Below, piece by piece: positions 16,537 to 24,456 of a stretch of 64,000 bases of DNA (positions are counted from its first letter, which is position 1; every line of letters starts with the position of its first letter). This DNA is from Deferribacteres bacterium (lineage in GTDB: Bacteria > Zhuqueibacterota > Zhuqueibacteria > Zhuqueibacterales > Geothermadaptataceae): NCBI GenBank assembly GCA_020633675.1, contig JACKDE010000001.1:868001-932000 (forward strand), written 5' to 3'. Both the position numbers and the translations under genes were made by a program. The notes below the pieces were generated by a model that was not told the origin of the DNA, ran no database searches, and saw nothing but the letters and a program-made list of their open reading frames with translations.

Positions 16537-17547
16537 TTACTTTTTCAAAAAATCAACCCTGTGCAGGCCGTGCTTTTTCATTTTCTGGATAAAATTGGCT
16601 TTGTACATGCCGGACTCGCGGGCCGCTTGTGAAATGTTGCCGCCGGTTTGGTGCAGGCGCTGCGCCAAAAATGCCTTTTCGAATGCATCGATTACCTGCT
16701 GTTTGGCCGTGTTGAAATGCAAAATATGCGCACCGGTCTGCACATGGTCTGCTGGCAGCGGTTGCAGATGAAGCGGCTCGATCATTTGGCTGTCTGCAAG
16801 CAATAGTGCGCGTCGCATCAAATTTTTGAGCTCGCGTACATTGCCTGGAAACGGATAGCGCTGCAAAACGTCGATGGCAGCGTCCGACAACTGTGTCGAA
16901 GGCAGTGCAAAGCGCTCGGCGTCATGCTGCAAAAAGTGGTTGGCCAGGATCAAAGCATCCTGGCCGCGTTCCCGCAACGGCGGCAATATCACCTCGATCA
17001 GATTGAGCCGGTAAAACAGATCCTGCCGAAAACCGCCTTCCTGTACTTTTTTCGCTAATTCGGTGTTCGTCCCCGCAATGATGCGCACATTTGCTCGCTG
17101 TGGTTTGTTGCCATCGCCTGGCGTGAATTCGCCTGTTTGCAGCACATTCAGCAATTTAGTCTGGATTCCCAACGGGACAGAATCGATTCCGGCAAGATAG
17201 AGCATTCCACCTTCAGCAGAACTGAAAGCACTGGATGCTGCATTCTCCTGTCCGAAGAGTGCCGTTTCCAGCATTTGGGGCGTCAGCGCAGAGCAGTTCA
17301 CCTGCACAAATGCGTGCCTACGACGCTGACTTTTCTGGTGCAGAGTGCGCGCAACCAGTTGCTTGCCGGTTCCGGGCTCGCCCGTAACCAGAACCGGGGC
17401 ATCAAAGTCGGTAATTTCGTCGAGCAGTTGCCGCAGATCGCGCATGGCCTGGGACTCGCCTAACACACTGGGTAATTGTACCGAAGATTGCTTTTCAATC
17501 TGCACATGTTCGCTGCCTTCGAAATTTTTGGAGTGCTCACCTTGCAT
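16537..17547 (-). CDS. NtrC-like AAA+ protein with Fis-type HTH, degenerate sigma-54 motifs
   Basis: About 336 residues: a short N-terminal region without receiver domain, an AAA+ domain (residues ~26-260) and a Fis-type HTH at ~288-325 (NISQAARESGMYKANF). Walker A is intact (GEPGTGKQ, ~56-63), as are the arginine-finger region (FRQDLFYRLN) and YPFPGNVREL. Two hallmarks of sigma-54 activators are lost. The GAFTGA loop is replaced by NAASSAFSS with several residues missing, and the Walker B Asp-Glu is replaced by Ala-Gly (GGMLYLAGI instead of GGTLFLDEI). It therefore probably does not remodel sigma-54 holoenzyme or hydrolyse ATP normally, and may act as a DNA-binding regulator. Start is uncertain: ATG 17547 is used, and a TTG at 17619 is possible. 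It lies downstream of the methyltransferase gene on the same strand. Confidence 0.85.
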   Translation of the reverse strand: MQGEHSKNFEGSEHVQIEKQSSVQLPSVLGESQAMRDLRQLLDEITDFDAPVLVTGEPGTGKQLVARTLHQKSQRRRHAFVQVNCSALTPQMLETALFGQENAASSAFSSAEGGMLYLAGIDSVPLGIQTKLLNVLQTGEFTPGDGNKPQRANVRIIAGTNTELAKKVQEGGFRQDLFYRLNLIEVILPPLRERGQDALILANHFLQHDAERFALPSTQLSDAAIDVLQRYPFPGNVRELKNLMRRALLLADSQMIEPLHLQPLPADHVQTGAHILHFNTAKQQVIDAFEKAFLAQRLHQTGGNISQAARESGMYKANFIQKMKKHGLHRVDFLKK

Positions 17548-17658
17548 CGGAATCTGGGACTCATTGATTATAGTTTGATGAACGATGTCTTGCCATAAAA
17601 ACTTGCGAAAATATGGCAATCGTTTTGTGCTTCTTACTACTTTTGATTAAAGAGCATA

Positions 17659-19083
17659 TCATTTATGGCTGAAGCTGCCCTCGGGCTTGCGGAATGTCAG
17701 GCAATAATGATGAAATGTATTGCTCACCCACGCATATCGGTAACCGAATGGCGCCAGCCGTTGGTCGTCCTGACACCAAAATTGTTCGCCAGCGAAAATC
17801 AAGAATGCGCTTAGCCGCTCGACGATATCCCAGGCCAGCGGATAGATCGTGCCCTGCTTCTTGACATTTTTGACAATGATGGTCATGTAGCGGCCGGGCA
17901 ATAAATGCCCAGCAACCTGCCGATAGACACGCTCCAACAAGTCGAGAAATGCATGATAATCGGCGATGTTGCCGAGGTCGCGAGCGTCTTCGCTGTACCA
18001 GCGCTGCAGTCCCTGCTTTTTGCGTTTGGCCTGCGTTTCTGCACCTCGCATACGCAGCATATCCCAATAGGGCGGGCTGGTGATGCAATAAGCCATTTGC
18101 TCTGGTAGAGGGTGATAGCTTTCCGGCGCAGCAGCATCGCCGGTGACCAATTTGAGATATTTTTTTACTGTAAATCGTGATTTTGCAATTTTGACAAATT
18201 CTGGATTCAGCTCGATACCGGCAGCCTTGCGGCTGCAAGCCAGCGCCGCCACCAACGACGAGCCGGTACCGGCCATCGGATCGAATACCCATTCGCCCGG
18301 TTCTGTGAAGTTGGTGATGTAGCGTTGCACCAAATCTTCCGGGAACTTTGCAGGGTGCAACATTACATTTTTATCGCGTCGTGGGGGACGGTGGACATAC
18401 CAACCATCGCGAAAATTTTTTGCTGCATAGCCTGGTTCGCCTTCAACGGCTTGTTTAGGTGTAGCGAATGCTGGTGTGCTTCGCAGATCGTCAGTCGCAC
18501 TGTTTTGCTTGCGAAAGTTTAAAAAATAAACTATGCTGTCATTCGGAACCCAGGGGATTTGCTGCTCTGAACTTTGATTTTCCAAACAGCCGATTTTTTC
18601 ATCTTTTTGCGTCAAAAAAGCGCTGATATGACGGGCGAGCCGCCAGGCTACCGGATCTGTTGCATGCGCGTTTCGTTGGTTTCTCACTACCACGGTGAGG
18701 TAGGCAAGTTCACGCAAAGCCGTCGCGAGCAAACGCAATTCTTCGATGGTTTTTTGCCACAACACGATATTTTCGGTATTGTCAGCCAAAAAACGAGCGT
18801 CGTAGAAAGCATAGTCCAACTTTTGGTCTTTGGACAATGCATCGATTTGCAATACCGTGCGCTGTGTGAGTACAGATTTCTGTATATGTACAGTCAGCGA
18901 GGCTGGCACGAGGCAAACGGTGCCTGTATGGCCGTCCGGATAGTTTTTTTTGCTGAAAAAGGATATGAATTCATCGACAGGCGGTTCGGGCGAAGATAGC
19001 GCAAACCAGCTCTTTTGAAATTGCAGCCAAAGCTTGCTGTTGAGATCGTTCAGGCGATTTTTGGGATCAGCTTTCGCATTCAA
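17659..19083 (-). CDS. DNA methyltransferase (amino-methylating, N6-adenine/N4-cytosine type)
   Basis: About 474 residues. The SAM-binding motif FDPMAGTGSS lies near residue 266 and the catalytic TSPPYW motif near 334. Motif I therefore comes before motif IV, with HPAKFPEDLVQRYI upstream, as in a group of orphan DNA methylases. The C-terminal half has the usual DLGNIADYHAFLDLLERVY, then MTIIVKNVKKQGTIYPLAWDI, and ends near FHHYCLTFRK. The N-terminal half contains a degenerate echo of this (residues ~106-188): LWQKTIEELRLLATALREL, VVVRNQR, DPVAWRLARHISAFL and IVYFLNFRK, without a TSPPYW. The start is probably TTG 19083 (AGGAAAG upstream), because the longest frame begins at GTG 19239 inside the divergent gene. 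Specificity is unknown. Confidence 0.85.
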   Translation of the reverse strand: MNAKADPKNRLNDLNSKLWLQFQKSWFALSSPEPPVDEFISFFSKKNYPDGHTGTVCLVPASLTVHIQKSVLTQRTVLQIDALSKDQKLDYAFYDARFLADNTENIVLWQKTIEELRLLATALRELAYLTVVVRNQRNAHATDPVAWRLARHISAFLTQKDEKIGCLENQSSEQQIPWVPNDSIVYFLNFRKQNSATDDLRSTPAFATPKQAVEGEPGYAAKNFRDGWYVHRPPRRDKNVMLHPAKFPEDLVQRYITNFTEPGEWVFDPMAGTGSSLVAALACSRKAAGIELNPEFVKIAKSRFTVKKYLKLVTGDAAAPESYHPLPEQMAYCITSPPYWDMLRMRGAETQAKRKKQGLQRWYSEDARDLGNIADYHAFLDLLERVYRQVAGHLLPGRYMTIIVKNVKKQGTIYPLAWDIVERLSAFLIFAGEQFWCQDDQRLAPFGYRYAWVSNTFHHYCLTFRKPEGSFSHK

Positions 19084-19187
19084 ATGATGGCATCTTTCCT
19101 GAAGTAACAATGTTATTTTTTGGGTTTGTCGAATAAAATAGTACCTATTCGCAACAATCCGTGCAAATATAAATATACGGATCGCAC

Positions 19188-19871
19188 ATGAAACCGGAAG
19201 AAATCGTTTGTACAGCCGTTTTGCCGCAGGACATCGCACGCAGCCGCGAGTTTATTGCGCATGCACTTTCTCACTTGCCTGGCCATGCTGTGAAAACATT
19301 GGGAGCGCTGCACCAGCATTTGCAGCGGCTGCTGATCGGTAAATGCGTTGAGCTCGCGACCGAACGCTTTTTGCAGGGGCACGGCATTGCGCATCAAAGC
19401 TACCCACAGCATGAATTGACTTTGCAGTCGGCGCGTTTATTCTTCCGCATCAAGAACGAAAATGTCGAGTTGAAGTTTGCCGAGGTGCCGGCCGGCGCTG
19501 CAGTAGCAGAGCAGATCGTGCAGTTGCATGCGCTGGTGCCTGTGGTACAGTGGCGAAAGCACAAACGTATCGCCCGCTATCTGTTTGCTTTCTTTGCAGG
19601 CGACCTTCGGATTGTGATCAATCAAGCAGTTTCATCGTTATACGGGGCGGAGAAAATGGCAAAACCGGAGCAAATTGAGCTTAAAGGCAAGCACGGACGC
19701 ATTTTTCTGACTGCCTGCCCCTCACGTGCCGAATGTGAACAGCATTTCCGGCAAATGGATGCCGTGCGAATCGCAACGATTTCGCATTGTGAGAATGCTG
19801 ATATTTACATGGCGTGCCGGGTCGCCGAACTGACGGCCTTTCAGCGCGCAGTGCAATGGGGTGGCGTTTGA
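19188..19871 (+). CDS. Unknown protein divergent from the DNA methyltransferase
   Basis: 227 residues with no signal peptide or membrane helix. The protein is Ala/Leu/His-rich and mainly helical in its N-terminal half, with a strand-like segment ARLFFRIKNENVELKF at ~84-99 and a C-terminal domain with several Cys (ACPSRAECEQHF, SHCENADIYMACR). I do not recognise a family. It is transcribed divergently from the methyltransferase with about 100 bp between starts, so a functional link such as a restriction or accessory partner is possible. No PD-(D/E)xK motif can be pointed to with confidence. Confidence 0.7.
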   Translation: MKPEEIVCTAVLPQDIARSREFIAHALSHLPGHAVKTLGALHQHLQRLLIGKCVELATERFLQGHGIAHQSYPQHELTLQSARLFFRIKNENVELKFAEVPAGAAVAEQIVQLHALVPVVQWRKHKRIARYLFAFFAGDLRIVINQAVSSLYGAEKMAKPEQIELKGKHGRIFLTACPSRAECEQHFRQMDAVRIATISHCENADIYMACRVAELTAFQRAVQWGGV

Positions 19872-19900
19872 AAGCCAGAGAAACTATAGGTATGCGCATA

Positions 19901-19932
19901 AAAAAAGCGAGACAAACCACCTCGCTTTTTTT
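19901..19932. terminator. Bidirectional terminator between convergent genes
   Basis: AAAAAAGCGAG (19901-19911) pairs with CTCGCTTTTTT (19921-19931). With A and T runs on both sides it can stop transcription of the unknown gene ending at 19871 and of mscS ending at 19951. Confidence 0.88.
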
Positions 19933-19950
19933 ATGAATACGGGAAACAGC

Positions 19951-20784
19951 TTAATTGCTTTGCTCGCCTGCGACCGTGAACATGTGCACATCTCGCTGCG
20001 GAAACGGAATGGAGATGCCCTGCTTGTCGAATTCCAACTTGACCTTTTCCTGCATGTCAAAATAGATGCCCCAATAATTGGCTGCGTCGCACCAGACACG
20101 AACTGTGAAATTAACCGAACTGTCCGCAAGCTCCGAAACCACCACAAAAGGTGCGGGATCCTGGTCAATCCGTTCGTCTGCATTAATGAGCTGATGTAAG
20201 ACTTCCTTGGTTTTTTTAATATCGTCGTTGTAGCCAATGCCAAAAACCATATCGACGCGGCGTTTGGATTCAGCAGAGAAATTGGTGATGCTGCCACTTG
20301 AAACGGCGCCGTTCGGAATGATAATGTTTTTGTTGTCGCCTGTTTTGAGCACAGTATTGAAAATCTGGATTTCTTTAACGGAGCCGAGATATCCTTGTGT
20401 TTCAATGAAATCACCAACTTTGAATGGCTTAAAAAGCAGAATCAACACACCACCTGCAAAATTGGCCAGGCTGCCTTGCAAAGCCAAACCGACTGCGAGA
20501 CCGGCTGCACCGATAATCGCAACAAAGGATGTGGTCGCAACACCCAGCATATCGATTACACTGATGAAGAGCATGACTTTCAGCAATGTGACCAATAAGC
20601 TGCGCATAAATTTCTGCAAGGAAACGTCAACCTTGCTTCGTTCCATCAGCTTGCCGACGAATTTGCCGATGAGGCCAATCACCCAAAGACCGATTAGGAG
20701 AGTGACGATTGCCATCAAGAGAGATGGTCCATACGCAATGACTAAATCAAGAGCTTGTTTTGATAGGTTTGATACATTTTCCAC
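19951..20784 (-). CDS. mscS: Small-conductance mechanosensitive channel MscS
   Basis: 277 residues, close to the usual MscS length (~286). Three N-terminal membrane segments are seen. The pore-lining TM3 signature is intact: AAGLAVGLALQGSLANFAGG, followed by ILLFKPFKVGDFIE at the start of the beta domain. The cytoplasmic vestibule continues with NTVLKTGDNKNIIIPNG and the typical NFSAESKRRVDMVFGIGY. It releases osmolytes upon hypo-osmotic shock at the inner membrane. AAAGGAG and AGGTGG lie upstream of the ATG. Confidence 0.96.
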   Translation of the reverse strand: MENVSNLSKQALDLVIAYGPSLLMAIVTLLIGLWVIGLIGKFVGKLMERSKVDVSLQKFMRSLLVTLLKVMLFISVIDMLGVATTSFVAIIGAAGLAVGLALQGSLANFAGGVLILLFKPFKVGDFIETQGYLGSVKEIQIFNTVLKTGDNKNIIIPNGAVSSGSITNFSAESKRRVDMVFGIGYNDDIKKTKEVLHQLINADERIDQDPAPFVVVSELADSSVNFTVRVWCDAANYWGIYFDMQEKVKLEFDKQGISIPFPQRDVHMFTVAGEQSN

Positions 20785-20966
20785 CTGTTAACTCCTTTGT
20801 TTTAAAAGGTCCTGATTTTTTAATAGCGGGTAAAAATTTGCGGGGATTGGAAGGATGGAATAACATGAGGCTCGCTTAACTTGCTGAAATTGGTGCCGAT
20901 GCAAATGCGCTGCCGTTCTGCTTGAATCTAAAAAATTGATGATCGCGAGCCTCTTGACTGGCTCGA

Positions 20967-21137
20967 TCAGACGCCCTTGAGAACGGTGCTCGCGGCAAGA
21001 ATGACAAAGCCGGCTAAGACCAGCCAGAACGCATTGGCGGACAACACGGCGATCGTAGTGAATTTGCCAATGAGCCCAAGCACACCTAACACAACGGAAA
21101 TGGTCCAAACAATCTGCTTAGGGGCATTTAAGCGCAT
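20967..21137 (-). CDS. 56-residue small membrane protein
   Basis: A short gene supported by AGGAGGAAGG immediately upstream of the ATG at 21137. Two hydrophobic helices are predicted, WTISVVLGVLGLIGKF near residues 11-26 and AFWLVLAGFVILAAST near 36-51, joined by a polar turn, with a Lys-containing end (TVLKGV). The N-terminus MRLNAPKQI is polar and likely cytoplasmic. It resembles the small two-helix hypothetical proteins widespread in FCB bacteria. Function is unknown. It lies 182 bp upstream of mscS on the same strand, so the two may share a transcript. Confidence 0.8.
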   Translation of the reverse strand: MRLNAPKQIVWTISVVLGVLGLIGKFTTIAVLSANAFWLVLAGFVILAASTVLKGV

Positions 21138-21285
21138 ATCCTTCCTCCTGGCAATAAAATAAATAGACAGAACAGAGTTATTTGGGTGAAGTGAAAATGC
21201 AGGACGTGCAGCAGAGAAGCAAGAAAAAAGTTACAAATTCTAAATACCGAATCGAGGCATGTAGCAGGTAATCCCAAAATCAAGC

Positions 21286-22839
21286 TTATGGTGCGCCAAA
21301 GCCACCTCCACCGGGCGTTTTGAGAACAAGCCTGTCTCCCGTTTGCACTTCGCAGCCATCGATGGCATTGAGAGTATGCCTGTCGCCATTCTGTTTGATA
21401 ACAAATTGCTCACCAACATTTCCAGGATGTCCACCATTCACGCCGAATGGCTGAACAGCGCGATGCTGTGAGAGCACGGACAGCGACATCGGTTGCAAGA
21501 AGAGCATTTCGCGCACCACGCCATCCCCACCGCGATACTTGCCTGATCCGCCTGAATTCTTGCGGATAGCGAACCGTTCCAGCCGTACCGGGTAGCGAAG
21601 TTCGATCAGCTCGGGATCGGTGATGCGCGTGTTCGTCATGTGAGTATGCACCGCATCGGCGCCATCAAAATTGGGACCTGCGCCACTGCCTCCGCAGACC
21701 GTTTCGTAATAGCCGAACTGTGCATTGCCGAACAAGATGTTATTCATTGTGCCTTGCCCGCAGGCCATGATGCCCAATGCCTTGATCAGGGTATCAACCA
21801 AACGCTGGCTGGTTTCTACATTTCCACCGACCACCGCCGGTGCTTGCTCGGCGGGACCAGTGAAATCCGGGTTGAGCAGACAGGCTGGCAAGTTGATGGT
21901 CACCGCTCGCATCAGGCCTTCATTCAGTGGCAGCGGCTTGTCAATCAAAAGTCGCAAGACATACATCACCACACTGCGCACAATGGCTGGCGTCGCGTTC
22001 AGGTTGCCCGGATGCGTTGGGGATGTGCCGGAAAAATCGAAACTGGCATGGTCTTCAGCAATGGAGATCGCAACAGAAAGCTGGCAACCATCGTCAAGGG
22101 ATTCGCTTGCCCGATAGATTCGGGACGGCAAATTGCGAAATGCTTGCCGGATCTGCGCTTCTGAAATGCGTTTCAAGCCTTGCATAAAATGATGAACTGT
22201 CTTTAATCCATGCTGTGTTGTTAGCGCTTGCAAAGCATTGGCGCCATAATGATTGGCAGCGACCGCCGCATTTAAATCGGCAAAGTTTTCTTGCAGGGCT
22301 CGGGTTGGGAACGGGCCGTCGGTGAAAAAACGCTGCACTTCCGGCCAGTTCGACTGGCCCTTTTTGATCAGCAGAGTGGGAGGAATGACAGTGCCTTCTT
22401 CGGCGAGTGTTGTGGCGTTGGGTGGCATCGAACCTGGCCGGCTGCCACCAATCTCTGCGTGGTGTGCCCGGCTTGCCACGTATCCCAATAAGGTATCGCC
22501 GTAAAATACAGGCGTGATAACGCTGATATCGGGCAAGTGCGCGCCGCCAAAGCCCGGATGGTTGGTCACTGCAACATCGCCAGGACGCAAGTTTAGCGTT
22601 GCGCATACGCTGCGAACACACATGCCGAGTGCGCCGAGATGCACCGGGATATGCGGCGCATTGACAACCAACTCGCCGCCTGCATCCAAAATGGCGCACG
22701 AGAAATCCAGTCGTTCTTTGACATTGGTCGACAGGGCCGTGCGTTGCAGCATGTTGCCCATCTCCCGCGCGATGGCCAGGAAACGATTGGTGAACAGTTC
22801 GAGCTGGATGACTTCGTTGTCCTTGAGAGTGGTCTGCAT
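21286..22839 (-). CDS. hyuB: Hydantoinase B/oxoprolinase family protein (subunit B-like)
   Basis: About 517 residues, the usual size for HyuB-type N-methylhydantoinase/5-oxoprolinase/acetone carboxylase-related subunits. Family features seen are RFLAIAREMGNMLQRTALSTN at the start, KERLDFSCAILDAGGELVV, PGDVAVTNHPGFGGAHLPD, SRAHHAEIGG, an ATP- or metal-associated region around DFSGTSPTHPGNLNA, and a glycine-rich end (RLVLKTPGGGGFGAP). The start is ATG 22839: AAAGGA sits 6 nt upstream, whereas the ATG at 22845 would touch it. It begins 14 nt after the moaC stop, so the two are co-transcribed. The A subunit is not adjacent but lies at 25946-28177. Confidence 0.93.
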   Translation of the reverse strand: MQTTLKDNEVIQLELFTNRFLAIAREMGNMLQRTALSTNVKERLDFSCAILDAGGELVVNAPHIPVHLGALGMCVRSVCATLNLRPGDVAVTNHPGFGGAHLPDISVITPVFYGDTLLGYVASRAHHAEIGGSRPGSMPPNATTLAEEGTVIPPTLLIKKGQSNWPEVQRFFTDGPFPTRALQENFADLNAAVAANHYGANALQALTTQHGLKTVHHFMQGLKRISEAQIRQAFRNLPSRIYRASESLDDGCQLSVAISIAEDHASFDFSGTSPTHPGNLNATPAIVRSVVMYVLRLLIDKPLPLNEGLMRAVTINLPACLLNPDFTGPAEQAPAVVGGNVETSQRLVDTLIKALGIMACGQGTMNNILFGNAQFGYYETVCGGSGAGPNFDGADAVHTHMTNTRITDPELIELRYPVRLERFAIRKNSGGSGKYRGGDGVVREMLFLQPMSLSVLSQHRAVQPFGVNGGHPGNVGEQFVIKQNGDRHTLNAIDGCEVQTGDRLVLKTPGGGGFGAP

Positions 22840-22853
22840 CGTCATTCCTTTGT

Positions 22854-23339
22854 TCAGCCCTTGCTTGCTCGCTGCCAACGCCCTGAGCGCCCGCCTGTTT
22901 TTTCAAGCAATCGAATGTCTTTGATTGTCATCGATTTATCGACAGCTTTGCACATATCGTAAAGCGTCAATGCCGCGACACTGCAGGCTGTCAACGCTTC
23001 CATTTCCACGCCTGTTTTGCCATGGCACGCAACCGTGCTTTCGATTGCAAGTCCACTTTCTGCAATATCGATGTGCACTTCGATGTTGGAGAGTTGCAGC
23101 GGATGGCAGAGTGGAATGAGCTCGTGTGTTTTTTTGGCAGCCATAATACCCGCGATGCGCGCGACCTGAATGGCATCGCCCTTTTTGAGCTTGTTTTGGC
23201 GCAAGAGCGCGAGGGTGGTATCCTGCATTTCGATAAAGGCCTGCGCCACAGCCTGCCGGGCAGTAATGGCTTTGCTGCCGACGTCGACCATATTGGCCTC
23301 GCCAGCTGCATTGACATGCGTCAATTTGTCTTTTGTCAA
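22854..23339 (-). CDS. moaC: Cyclic pyranopterin monophosphate synthase MoaC
   Basis: 161 residues from a TTG start at 23339 with AAGGAAG just upstream; this matches the usual MoaC length. A GTG at 23375 gives a longer, less typical N-terminus. Signature motifs are all present: LTHVNAAGEANMVDVG, AAKKTHELIPLCHPL with the catalytic His/Lys region, and GVEMEALTACSVAALTLYDMCKAVDK. It converts the MoaA product to cyclic pyranopterin monophosphate in molybdenum cofactor synthesis. No other moa genes are in the window. It precedes hyuB by 14 nt. Confidence 0.96.
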   Translation of the reverse strand: MTKDKLTHVNAAGEANMVDVGSKAITARQAVAQAFIEMQDTTLALLRQNKLKKGDAIQVARIAGIMAAKKTHELIPLCHPLQLSNIEVHIDIAESGLAIESTVACHGKTGVEMEALTACSVAALTLYDMCKAVDKSMTIKDIRLLEKTGGRSGRWQRASKG

Positions 23340-23727
23340 AATTCTTCCTTTTGTTGGTCTGTTATCAGCTGCCACCTGCTTTGTTGGCTATAAAGCGTCC
23401 ATGAAAATCGTGTGATCACACCGGTTCTGTCTGACAATTTGTTCGAACATATTGAATGGGCGAAGCTTTTTTGTGCGCGTTGAAAAGACTTCTGCGCCGC
23501 TATGACATGCAGCGCTGCTATTCTAACAGGGCGACTCAGCAAAGTTGGCAGAAAAAATGATTTTGCAAAATAGTATGAAAATAGGTGTAGTTGCAAGTTT
23601 CATAAAAACAGTGCGATATGCTGTTTTGTGGTTTTTGGCATGCTGCTTGCTTAGACCAGATTCAAATTTGAAAAAGATAAAATCAACCATAAAACAAAAA
23701 AAATTATTCAATGAAAAGGAGAAAATC
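23340..23727. other. Divergent intergenic region between moaC and hsp20
   Basis: About 390 bases. A longer frame in front of hsp20 has no ribosome binding site and is not counted. The region holds a perfect 12-bp palindrome (23410-23421) and an AT-rich stretch before the hsp20 ribosome binding site. Nothing else is recognised. Confidence 0.5.
23410..23421. promoter_or_regulatory. Perfect 12-bp palindrome GTGTGATCACAC
   Basis: The palindrome lies about 70 bp upstream of the moaC start and 310 bp upstream of hsp20. Its half-site TGTGA resembles CRP/FNR-type half-sites but without the usual 6-bp spacer. It is a possible operator; no regulator can be named. Confidence 0.25.
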
Positions 23728-24165
23728 ATGGCTTATTTGAAAAGCTACTTCGACAACGGTTTATTTAACCTCGCAGATGAATTGGATCGTGTTTTGGTAC
23801 AGAGCTATCCGGCAAACCGTACTGCCAATCCCGTTGCCGGTCAGTGGACTCCAAAGGTTGACCTCTCTGAAGATCAAACCAATTATTATGTCGCTTTCGA
23901 GATTCCAGGCATGCCAAAGGATGCTGTCAAAATCCAGGTCGAGAACGGCTTGCTCAAAGTCAGTGGCGAGAAGAAGGCGCCGGAAATGAAAGAAGGCTTG
24001 ACCTACCATCGTTCCGAACGCCTGTACGGGAACTTTGAGCGCACATTCAAGTTAGGCGATCGCATCAATGTCGAAAAAATTAACGCGGCTTTCCAAGATG
24101 GCATTTTGACCATCACCTTGCCCAAGGCAGAAAAAGCGATGCCGCGCGAAATTAAAATCAGTTAA
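23728..24165 (+). CDS. Small heat shock protein, Hsp20/alpha-crystallin family
   Basis: 145 residues, ATG at 23728 with AAAAGGAG at 23714-23721. The alpha-crystallin domain spans ~40-140 (WTPKVDLSEDQTNYYVAFE, then GMPKDAVKIQVENGLLKVSG and YGNFERTFKLGD). The conserved A-x-x-x-D-G-I-L motif appears as AAFQDGILTITLPK. The protein is an ATP-independent holdase that binds unfolding proteins in the cytoplasm. A conserved C-terminal I-x-I-type motif is present as EIKI. Confidence 0.96.
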   Translation: MAYLKSYFDNGLFNLADELDRVLVQSYPANRTANPVAGQWTPKVDLSEDQTNYYVAFEIPGMPKDAVKIQVENGLLKVSGEKKAPEMKEGLTYHRSERLYGNFERTFKLGDRINVEKINAAFQDGILTITLPKAEKAMPREIKIS

Positions 24166-24185
24166 ACACCAGTTTATTTTAAATA

Positions 24186-24226
24186 GACGCCGGGCGGTTG
24201 GTAAAGGATCCATACCGTTCGGCGTC
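24186..24226 (+). terminator. GC-rich hairpin after hsp20
   Basis: GACGCCGGGCGGT (24186-24198) pairs with ACCGTTCGGCGTC (24214-24226), 11 of 13 positions complementary. There is no clean T run, so it may be an attenuator or RNA-stabilising hairpin between hsp20 and the FmdB-like gene rather than a full terminator. Confidence 0.4.
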
Positions 24227-24249
24227 GTTGTATTTCAAAGGAGTGTTCA

Positions 24250-24456
24250 ATGCCGATCTACGATTATCAATGCAAGTCTTGCGGGCATCATGAAGAAGTG
24301 TTGCAGCGCATGAGTGAACCACCAGTTGCAAAATGTCCCAATTGTGGCAGCGAGATGCAAAAGCAGTTTAGCAGCAATGTTGGATTGCAGTTTCAGGGTT
24401 CGGGCTTTTACATCACGGATTATGCACGCAAGAACAACACAGCGAAAACAGAGTAA
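24250..24456 (+). CDS. FmdB-family zinc ribbon protein
   Basis: 68 residues beginning MPIYDYQCKSCGHHEEVLQ and continuing with KCPNCGSEM. The CxxC...CxxC zinc ribbon and MP-x-Y-x-Y-x-C start define the FmdB/CxxC_CXXC_SSSS family of putative regulatory proteins. The C-terminus is polar. It lies 84 bp after hsp20, possibly in the same transcript. The molecular role of the family is not established. Confidence 0.92.
   Translation: MPIYDYQCKSCGHHEEVLQRMSEPPVAKCPNCGSEMQKQFSSNVGLQFQGSGFYITDYARKNNTAKTE

Noticed and set aside
23545..23727. N-terminal extension of Hsp20 with a hydrophobic stretch (VRYAVLWFLACCLL)
   Set aside because: A strong ribosome binding site lies directly before ATG 23728, and the shorter form matches the family; the extension is AT-rich leader DNA.
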